A program made the translations under genes and the position numbers. DNA of 64,000 bases, from NCBI RefSeq assembly GCF_000732325.1, contig NZ_BBIW01000015.1, positions 51,502 to 115,501 on the forward strand, read 5' to 3'. The notes below the pieces were generated by a model that made no database searches, was not told where the DNA came from, and worked only from the letters and a program-made list of their open reading frames with translations. Shown here in pieces: positions 17,258-23,723 of this stretch; position 1 is the first letter of the stretch; the number at the start of each line of letters is the position of its first letter. This DNA comes from Paenibacillus sp. TCA20. GTDB taxonomy: Bacteria > Bacillota > Bacilli > Paenibacillales > Paenibacillaceae.

Positions 17258-18175
17258 ATGGAATTGCGACAACTGAATACGTTTCGCACGGTTGCTTCAA
17301 CTTTAAATTTCAGTCGGGCTGCAGAGGCTCTGAATTATGTCCCTTCCAACGTCACGATGCAGATCAAAGCATTGGAGGAGGAGCTTGGTGTTCGTTTATT
17401 TGACCGATTGGGCAAACAACTCGTACTTACCACAGCGGGGAAGCGATTCCTAAGCCATGTTCATACCATTTTAGAAGAATTGGATGAAGCTCGAAGTGCC
17501 GTTCATGAAAATGATAATTTATTAAGCGGGACCCTGACGATCAGTGCCAACGAAGTATTGTGTGCCTATCGGCTTCCCACCGTATTTCAGCAGTTTCGTT
17601 CGCGGTATCCGGGAATCCGGCTTATTTTCCGCTCTGTTCCGAATCAGGTGCTCAAGCAAACGCTCTTCGAGGGAACTGCAGATGTGGTGTTTATGCTGGA
17701 TGAAGCCATTCTCTCGACGGGACTTACAGTGGAACCGCTGCTAGAAGAAACGTTCCGTTTTTTCGTTGCTCCTGACCATCCGCTGGCCGAAAGAAGTATA
17801 CTACAGCTGGAAGATTTTCACGGAGAAGTGTTTCTGGTCAACGAAAAAGGCTGTACCTATCGAACCATGTTTGACCGTTCGTTTGAGAAAAAGGGGATTG
17901 ATGATATTACCTATTTGGAGTTTCAAAATGCGGAAGCGATTAAACAATGTGCTATAGCGAGAATCGGCATTGCCTTTCTTCCTGAAATAACAGTGGAAGC
18001 CGAGGTTGAACGAGGTGAGCTCATTGCACTTCCATGGGAAATCCCGGACCTGCACGTATACACACATATGGTATGGCATAAAGACAAGTGGCTCTCACCC
18101 ATCATATTATCTTTCATAGAAACAGCAAGGGAAGTGATGGCTGTAGAGGAGGGAAATTCAAAGGTTACTTCGTAA
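17258..18175 (+). CDS. LysR-family transcriptional regulator
   Basis: 305 residues from the ATG at 17258, preceded by GGGGGT; the GTG-started frame at 17234 adds eight residues that do not belong to the family. The N-terminal winged helix is textbook (LRQLNTFRTVASTLNFSRAA, then VTMQIKALEEELGVRLFDR). The substrate domain runs from about 90 to 295. Divergent transcription from the MetX-like gene, with two palindromes between them, makes that gene the likely target; the inducer is unknown. Confidence 0.92.
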   Translation: MELRQLNTFRTVASTLNFSRAAEALNYVPSNVTMQIKALEEELGVRLFDRLGKQLVLTTAGKRFLSHVHTILEELDEARSAVHENDNLLSGTLTISANEVLCAYRLPTVFQQFRSRYPGIRLIFRSVPNQVLKQTLFEGTADVVFMLDEAILSTGLTVEPLLEETFRFFVAPDHPLAERSILQLEDFHGEVFLVNEKGCTYRTMFDRSFEKKGIDDITYLEFQNAEAIKQCAIARIGIAFLPEITVEAEVERGELIALPWEIPDLHVYTHMVWHKDKWLSPIILSFIETAREVMAVEEGNSKVTS

Positions 18176-18225
18176 ATTCTACATTTGTACAGCTTGAACG
18201 GCTGCTTATGGTGAAATTACAAATA

Positions 18226-18264
18226 GGAGAGCTGCATAAATAGTATACAGCTCTCCATTTTCAA
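18226..18264. terminator. Bidirectional terminator between LysR gene and P450 gene
   Basis: GGAGAGCTG (18226-18234) pairs with CAGCTCTCC (18248-18256), followed by ATTTTC. It lies between the convergent ends at 18175 and 18281. Confidence 0.7.
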
Positions 18265-18280
18265 TTGGATTTTAGTTAGC

Positions 18281-19513
18281 TTATTTTCTGTAAACTCGTA
18301 CCGGCAGTGAAGAGAGCATTTTTCCTGCAGCAGATGGCGTCAGGTTCTCTTCCAGGTTAAAGCCTGGAACCGGCTCGATTCTTGCAAACTTATCCATGAA
18401 CATGCTGATTCCTGTAATAGCTTCCAGCCTAGCGAGAGGTGCACCTAGACAGAAGTGAGGACCGTTTCCGAAGGTCAAGTGCTGCTTGTTATTCTGTCTA
18501 TGAATATTTAACGTAAACGGATCTTCGAATACTTCACCATCCATATTCGCTGCACTCATCCAGGCAACCACGACGTCCCCTTTCTTCAGGTCAACACCAA
18601 GCAAGTTATTATCCACTTTGACCGTACGGTCCATCTTCGCTACATTAAAACGATAGCGCAGCATTTCCTCCACCGTATTCGGAAGCAGCTCACGGTTTGT
18701 ACGAACCTCATTATATATTTCCTGATTGTCATATAAGAAGGAGTAGAACGTATTGGCCAGCAAGTGGCTTGTCGTTTCAATGCCTGCTCCCAGAATGAAC
18801 ATCGTTGTTCTAACAATATCATCATCGGATAACTGGTCTCCATCCACTTCTGCCCGGATCAAATCCGATATGATATCATCCGACAGATTGGATCTTTTTT
18901 GGACAATATAAGGGTAGAGATAGGAATAGTATTCAACAGCGGCTTTGCGTTTACGCTCATTCACCGTTTCTTGGTTCTCCTTGGGCATAGGAAGGAACAA
19001 GTCATATACCCATTGCTGAAATAACATTCGGTCTTTGGTAGGGACGCCTAATAGATCCGCAATAACTATCGTAGGCAGGGCACTGGCAAACTCGTCGACA
19101 ATATCAATGACGGGCTTGTCCTCCATGGAGTCAATCAACTCGCTTACGATTTCCTGGATTCGAAGCTCCCATAGCTTCAAGCTGCGTGGGGTAAATGCAG
19201 CAGCTAGCAGGGAGCGGCTCTTTCGGTGTTCGGGAGGATCTGTCATCAGGTTAAATTTCCCGGCGTGCTTACCTTCGTCGACATCAGCGCCAACGCTGAT
19301 GGTCGTACGTGTTCTGACGTTAGAGAAATGCTCATAATCACTCAGCACACGTTTTACATCGTTATAGCGGAATACATTCCATGTGTTCGTTGCCTCATTA
19401 TAGCTGACAGGATCGTTCTGAAGCTTGTCCTTATACCAGGCATAAGGGCTGAATTCCTCTGACGACGATTTGAATTCGGTAATTTCCTCCAAGGATATAA
19501 TTTCATTGTTCAC
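18281..19513 (-). CDS. Cytochrome P450
   Basis: 410 residues from the GTG at 19513, which sits seven bases after GGAGGG; the frame opens at a GTG at 19528 that overlaps that site. P450 hallmarks are all present: the I-helix motif GAGIETTS, the ExxR motif in EEMLR, and the heme loop FGNGPHFCLGAPLAR with ligand Cys355. The length is typical of soluble class I bacterial P450s (CYP107/CYP109-like). It needs outside redox partners; no ferredoxin or reductase gene is adjacent. It is divergent from a PadR repressor with a PadR-like operator near its promoter. The substrate is unknown. Confidence 0.95.
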   Translation of the reverse strand: MNNEIISLEEITEFKSSSEEFSPYAWYKDKLQNDPVSYNEATNTWNVFRYNDVKRVLSDYEHFSNVRTRTTISVGADVDEGKHAGKFNLMTDPPEHRKSRSLLAAAFTPRSLKLWELRIQEIVSELIDSMEDKPVIDIVDEFASALPTIVIADLLGVPTKDRMLFQQWVYDLFLPMPKENQETVNERKRKAAVEYYSYLYPYIVQKRSNLSDDIISDLIRAEVDGDQLSDDDIVRTTMFILGAGIETTSHLLANTFYSFLYDNQEIYNEVRTNRELLPNTVEEMLRYRFNVAKMDRTVKVDNNLLGVDLKKGDVVVAWMSAANMDGEVFEDPFTLNIHRQNNKQHLTFGNGPHFCLGAPLARLEAITGISMFMDKFARIEPVPGFNLEENLTPSAAGKMLSSLPVRVYRK

Positions 19514-19564
19514 GATCAATCCCTCCACTCATTTGTGAGAATATGGTGTTGAATAAGCTTTAAC

Positions 19565-19581
19565 TATGTTAGTTTAACATA
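19565..19581. promoter_or_regulatory. Candidate PadR operator upstream of the P450 gene
   Basis: TATGTTA and TAACATA are exact inverted arms around GTT, giving ATGT-N7-ACAT. PadR sites are usually ATGT-N8/9-ACAT, so this is close. It lies 52 bases upstream of the P450 start, in the gap shared with the padR-like gene. Confidence 0.55.
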
Positions 19582-19735
19582 TATGAAAATGCACAGACAC
19601 ATTCGAATGACCCATGACCATCAGCCCGATCCGAGGTTTTTTGTCGAATATAGATTGAAGATAAAGCTAAGAATTTGGTAAGCTTACAATATCGTAGAAA
19701 AACGAAGGAACTACACCATATAAGGAGTTTACATT

Positions 19736-20257
19736 ATGTACATAGAGCTGCTTATACTCATCCAGATCGAAGAATCTCCTAAACATGGTTACGAAATCAA
19801 GAAGGAAATCCAGAAGGATCTAGGATATTTGACGGATGTGAACAACAACATGCTGTATCCCGCATTACGTAAGTTTACGGAGGAAGGCCTGGTCACGAAG
19901 CGAATGAATGAGCATAGCGGGGGGCCAACACAGTATATATATGAGATTACGGAGAATGGAAGGAGACGAATAACGGACCTGGTCAATGTATTTACAGAGA
20001 GAGATGCGAAGCATCAATCCGAATTCTTGATCCGTGTGTCTCTGTTTCGGTATATTTCACCGGATAACCGGCTGCGCATATTAAATATGAGAATGAAGGA
20101 CCTCGAACAGCTCTTATTCGATTTGGAGCAAAGACAGGAGCAGCATAACATTGATCGTTACCGGGATGAAGTGCTTCGACTATCTATATTTAAGCTAAAG
20201 GCTGAGCAGGACTGGATCCATAAATTAATGGAAAAAGTGGCTCGAGAAAAAGAGTAG
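19736..20257 (+). CDS. PadR-family transcriptional regulator
   Basis: 173 residues, ATG eight bases after AAGGAG. The N-terminal PadR winged helix is clear (LLILIQIEESPKHGYEIKKEI, NNNMLYPALRKFTEEGLVTKR, PTQYIYEITENG). An alpha-helical C-terminal dimerisation half (about 95-170) rich in Glu/Arg/Leu is the coiled PadR_C type. It is divergent from the cytochrome P450 gene and probably represses it in response to a small hydrophobic compound, as in other PadR-enzyme pairs. The ligand is not inferable. Confidence 0.92.
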   Translation: MYIELLILIQIEESPKHGYEIKKEIQKDLGYLTDVNNNMLYPALRKFTEEGLVTKRMNEHSGGPTQYIYEITENGRRRITDLVNVFTERDAKHQSEFLIRVSLFRYISPDNRLRILNMRMKDLEQLLFDLEQRQEQHNIDRYRDEVLRLSIFKLKAEQDWIHKLMEKVAREKE

Positions 20258-20304
20258 AATAAACGTTCAAATTTTCTGTGGTAAATGAGTTTGGAGAACA
20301 TGCA

Positions 20305-20334
20305 AAAGGCACGCATCTACTGCGTGCCTTTATA
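20305..20334. terminator. Bidirectional terminator overlapping the end of the TetR gene
   Basis: AAAGGCACGCA (20305-20315) and TGCGTGCCTTT (20321-20331) pair perfectly over a 5-base loop. The loop contains the TetR stop codon (CTA at 20317-20319 on this strand), so part of the hairpin is coding sequence. Confidence 0.8.
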
Positions 20335-20922
20335 ATTTCGTATGCCCTTGAGAATATAACCAATGGCTTGTTCTGCCGCTTCTTCTGGCGAGTAATTCTT
20401 CTCTATTGGATTAAGAAAAGGATTGCTTAACGAGAAGATTAAAGTTCCCATCACAAAATTAATGGTCATCTCTAATGACTCATACTCAATAACTCCTTGC
20501 TCCTTGCAAGCCGTCAGAATCTGTCGAAGCTCGTCCCACGAGGGAAGAAATACATCCGTCATCAGCTCCAGCCTCGGACTCATAAGGAAGAGCTCCTGCT
20601 GAAGGATGGTAATCAGCTCGTGCTCCTCGTATCTGAATAAGACAAAGGATCTGCAAAAATCAATCAGGGCATCTAACGGTTTCGACAAGTCGTACAGATG
20701 ATTCTGAGTCGTCACCCTGATGGGATCAAATAAGGCGAAGAACACCTTCTCCTTACCGCCAAAATGATAAGACACAAGAGCGAGCGAAACACCGGCTTCT
20801 TCACAGATTTGCCTGACCGTTGTCGCTTCATACCCTTGTGATGAGAACAGCTTCTTGGCTGCTTTCAGTATTTGATCTTTTACATGTTTGTTTTTTTCCT
20901 GGTCGTCCTTCGCAGGGCTCAT
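20317..20922 (-). CDS. TetR-family transcriptional regulator
   Basis: 201 residues. The N-terminal TetR helix-turn-helix is clear (ILKAAKKLFSSQGYEATTVRQICEEAGVSLALVSYHFGGKEKVF). The rest is a helical ligand domain of the TetR_C_15/CerR style. It starts 16 bases after the stop of the 3-hydroxyacyl-CoA dehydrogenase gene on the same strand, so both are one operon. The repeat at 21879-21909 upstream of that operon is its likely operator. This suggests a repressor released by a CoA thioester or fatty acid, which is inference. Confidence 0.92.
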   Translation of the reverse strand: MSPAKDDQEKNKHVKDQILKAAKKLFSSQGYEATTVRQICEEAGVSLALVSYHFGGKEKVFFALFDPIRVTTQNHLYDLSKPLDALIDFCRSFVLFRYEEHELITILQQELFLMSPRLELMTDVFLPSWDELRQILTACKEQGVIEYESLEMTINFVMGTLIFSLSNPFLNPIEKNYSPEEAAEQAIGYILKGIRNYKGTQ

Positions 20923-20938
20923 AGGTCAATATACTCCT

Positions 20939-21838
20939 TTAGCTGTTAAGGAAATCAGGATGCTCATAGCTGGGATTAGGATACTTGTAGAAGCCTTCTC
21001 CCGTTGCAACGCCAAGCTTACCCTTATCAATATAATCGGTCTTCAGCAGCTCTGCAACTTTCTCCAAATTCGGATTCCCTGTAGCCTTCGCTTTCGCAAG
21101 AACGATGTTATAGGCTGTAGTTAGACCAACCACGTCAAGAATCGCAAAAGGTCCCTTCGGTGCGCCTGTACCGACCATCCAGGTTTTGTCAATCGTTTCC
21201 GGATCGGCAATCTCTTTAACCAAGAGAAGCTCGGCTGCATCTAACAATGGCACTAGCAGGGAGTTGAGAATATAGCCAGGCTGCTCCTTGTGCAGTGTAA
21301 GGGCCACCATACCAATGGCGCGAGCAAACGCAATTACATCCTCGAACACCTTCTCATCGGTACCTGGATGCTTCATAATCTCCGCTGTGTTGTTCTTCCA
21401 GATCTCATTAGCGAAGTGGAGGGCAAGAAATTGAGCTGGACGACCCGTAGCTTCGGCAAACTGACTTGGCAGCAGAGTAGAAGAATTGGATGCAAAAATG
21501 GTATGTGCAGGTGCGACTTCTCCGAGCTTCTTGTAGAAATCCGTCTTAATCGGCACAATCTCTGGAATGGCTTCAATAACCAGATCCGCGCTTGAAACGG
21601 CTGCACGGAGGTTCGAGTTGAAAGACATGCGCTCGTAAGCAGCATCTACCTCCTGCTGAGTTGCACCCATATCCTCCTGATACCGCGCTTTAAGCTTCGA
21701 GATCCGATCCTTCGCTTTATCCAAGGCTTCATCATTGATGTCATATACGGTGACTTGAAATCCATGAAATGCGGTCTGGTAAGCGATTTGACTTCCCAAG
21801 ACACCGCTGCCTGCTACGGTAATATTTGTGTAGTTCAT
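20939..21838 (-). CDS. 3-hydroxyacyl-CoA dehydrogenase
   Basis: 299 residues. An N-terminal Rossmann domain (VAGSGVLGSQIAYQTAFHGFQVTVYD) is followed by the family signature with catalytic His in LALHFANEIW and the N-term/C-term linker (NSLLVPLLDAAELL), then the helical C-terminal domain to GEGFYKYPNP. The reaction is NAD-dependent oxidation of a 3-hydroxyacyl-CoA (or reduction of acetoacetyl-CoA) in fatty-acid or butanoate metabolism. The usual HFFNP-type motif is here HFANEIW, so substrate preference may differ from that of classical beta-oxidation enzymes. First gene of a two-gene operon with the TetR regulator. Confidence 0.9.
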   Translation of the reverse strand: MNYTNITVAGSGVLGSQIAYQTAFHGFQVTVYDINDEALDKAKDRISKLKARYQEDMGATQQEVDAAYERMSFNSNLRAAVSSADLVIEAIPEIVPIKTDFYKKLGEVAPAHTIFASNSSTLLPSQFAEATGRPAQFLALHFANEIWKNNTAEIMKHPGTDEKVFEDVIAFARAIGMVALTLHKEQPGYILNSLLVPLLDAAELLLVKEIADPETIDKTWMVGTGAPKGPFAILDVVGLTTAYNIVLAKAKATGNPNLEKVAELLKTDYIDKGKLGVATGEGFYKYPNPSYEHPDFLNS

Positions 21839-21878
21839 CTGTATCTCTCCTTCTAAGTTAAAATTGAAATGTATATCA

Positions 21879-21909
21879 TTTGAACGATTGTTTTGAACAA
21901 ACGTTCAAA
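21879..21909. promoter_or_regulatory. Candidate TetR operator upstream of the dehydrogenase operon
   Basis: TTTGAACG (21879-21886) and CGTTCAAA (21902-21909) are exact inverted arms. An extra internal TTTTGAAC half-site (from 21891) gives a third GAAC element. It sits 40-70 bases upstream of the dehydrogenase start on the minus strand. Confidence 0.6.
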
Positions 21910-21999
21910 AAATGGTATACCTCTAAGCTACTCCTCTGTTCACAATTTGTCAACATTATTAGTTCATTCTTGTGATGTACCTGACTGAAAAACAAATAC

Positions 22000-22036
22000 A
22001 AAAAAGTCCGAAGGTAAATATAATTTACCCTGGACC
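22000..22036 (-). terminator. Terminator of the MerR-type gene
   Basis: Read on the minus strand: GTCC, then GGTAAAT/ATTTACC arms (22013-22019 with 22023-22029) and GGAC, followed by a run of T (the A-run at 22000-22005 on this strand). It ends the leftward regulator transcript. Confidence 0.7.
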
Positions 22037-22080
22037 TCGTAATTATAGTATGGCAGTACTTTATATATTTGCGTTAGACT

Positions 22081-22842
22081 CTAAATTATGATTTGTTTCA
22101 TAATAAATAAGGGCCTGCTCCATAAAAACAAGAATCTCCTCTCTAATCGGATACAGATTGAGATCTGACGAAGCTTCCTCAAACGTCTTGCATTCCAGAA
22201 CTTGTCGGCAAGCTCCTTATTGCCTTGAAACATTTCATTAGATAGCAGCAGAGTATCCTCGGCAATAATTTGAGCGTCACGTGAGCTTGGAGATTTATTC
22301 TCCTCCAGACAAATTTCAATTCGTTTAATCAAGTTAATCCATTTTGTTAATTGAACAGGGTCGTTCTCCATTTTTGGTAATTGATTAGTAAGGACGATTT
22401 GTTCATCCTCAGTGAACCACGCTTCCATGACCTTTTTCTTTCTTCTTTTTCGTTCTTCAGCTTCATCATCATTTGACAGTAGTGGCAGGAGCAGATCCCA
22501 TTTTATCTCGGTTTGGAGCTTCGTCATGTTAATCAGTGTATTGGTGTGATCGAGCGAGCCCTCTAGTCGAGTTAACTCATATTCAAGGTGGTTCTTGTGA
22601 ACACGGAGCGTTTTTTCGATGGACAGCTGATTTGTTAGTTTCTTGATATCTTCGAGTGACATGGAAGCGGACTTAAGCAGTAATATTTTTTCAAGCAGCA
22701 ATAAGTTATCTGGCGTATAATGACGCTTGCCGTTTTCGTCTTTGAATGAAGGCTGCACCAGCTCGATCTGATCATAATAACGCAGGGTTCGTAGAGAGAC
22801 ATTCAGCTTTTTCGATACCATTCCTGTAGTTAAAAAATTCAT
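22081..22842 (-). CDS. MerR-family transcriptional regulator, C-terminus frameshifted
   Basis: Start chosen at 22842 (ATG after TAGGAGG); a longer frame to 22887 has no ribosome site. The MerR DNA-binding domain is intact (LTTGMVSKKLNVSLRTLRYYDQIELVQPS) with a helical linker and effector part to about residue 220. After FWNA (about 22190) the frame changes to an unlikely basic/hydrophobic tail ending at 22081. The next frame continues smoothly (KTFEEASSDLNLYP, REEILVFMEQALIYYET) to a stop at 22061-22063. One base has been lost or two gained near 22184-22196, by true mutation or sequence error. The gene is divergent from the CPBP protease gene. Confidence 0.8.
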   Translation of the reverse strand: MNFLTTGMVSKKLNVSLRTLRYYDQIELVQPSFKDENGKRHYTPDNLLLLEKILLLKSASMSLEDIKKLTNQLSIEKTLRVHKNHLEYELTRLEGSLDHTNTLINMTKLQTEIKWDLLLPLLSNDDEAEERKRRKKKVMEAWFTEDEQIVLTNQLPKMENDPVQLTKWINLIKRIEICLEENKSPSSRDAQIIAEDTLLLSNEMFQGNKELADKFWNARRLRKLRQISICIRLERRFLFLWSRPLFIMKQIII

Positions 22843-22933
22843 TATGTAATTCCTCCTAAAAAAAGCTTGCAGGTTACGTAACGTCACCGTTTAATCTGAA
22901 TTTATCACACAATGCGTTCTAGGAGGAAGAAAT

Positions 22934-23626
22934 ATGAAGAAACAAATCTTTGCATCGATGGAGTGGTCATTCAAGGAGCTCGGATTATTACTCCTGCTTG
23001 TCCTTGGTATTGTTCCGGTCACGATTGAGTATTTACTGCAAGACTTTCTGTATGAATGGCTTCAAAACAGCTTATATTCGGGTACTTTAACCGGTCTGAT
23101 CATGGCCATCATTTTTATCGCAGGCGTGTATTTCATTGCGCTTAAGCCGCATGGGTTAAGGTGGGCAGACGTTGGATTACAAGCTTTTTCTAAATCGTAT
23201 TGGGGATTCATCATAATCTGGCTGATCGCATTAATTGCATCCAGCATTCTCATATTGATCCTGATGGATCTATTGCACATAGGTACAGAGAATAGTAAAA
23301 CAGAAAGTCTGCAGCAAAATATAAGCCTGCTCACAATCATGATCGGATTTGTCTCAGCGGCGATTATATCACCTGTGTATGAAGAGATTTTTTATCGCGG
23401 ATTTCTATATAAGTGGTTCCGGGTTAAATGGGGTGTTGGCGCCGGAATATTTTTAAGTTCCTTTATCTTTACGATTGTCCATATACCAACTTACAACACC
23501 TTGCCCGTCAATTTTGTATCGGGAGTCATATGTGCATGGTGCTATGAGAAGACAGGATCGATTGTGCCAGGAATGATTGTGCATGGAGGGTTTAATGGGC
23601 TGGCTGTTATCCTAACCGCACTCTGA
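22934..23626 (+). CDS. CPBP-family intramembrane metalloprotease
   Basis: 230 residues with about six to seven hydrophobic helices. The CAAX-protease/bacteriocin-processing motifs are present: PVYEEIFYRGFLYKW (EExxxR) near residue 150, FIFTIVHIP (FxxxH) near 182, and a final GMIVHGGFNG with the last His. It is an integral membrane protease-like protein; targets are unknown, and in Firmicutes such proteins are tied to peptide maturation or self-immunity. AGGAGG lies eight bases before the ATG. It is divergent from the MerR gene, which may regulate it. Confidence 0.88.
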   Translation: MKKQIFASMEWSFKELGLLLLLVLGIVPVTIEYLLQDFLYEWLQNSLYSGTLTGLIMAIIFIAGVYFIALKPHGLRWADVGLQAFSKSYWGFIIIWLIALIASSILILILMDLLHIGTENSKTESLQQNISLLTIMIGFVSAAIISPVYEEIFYRGFLYKWFRVKWGVGAGIFLSSFIFTIVHIPTYNTLPVNFVSGVICAWCYEKTGSIVPGMIVHGGFNGLAVILTAL

Positions 23627-23723
23627 ACTGAATGATAATTTCGGATATTAAAGGTATTAAAATGAAGCGTTATCATGATAGAATGGCATGTATTACATAG
23701 AAACTGAAGTGTTGGAGAGGGGA

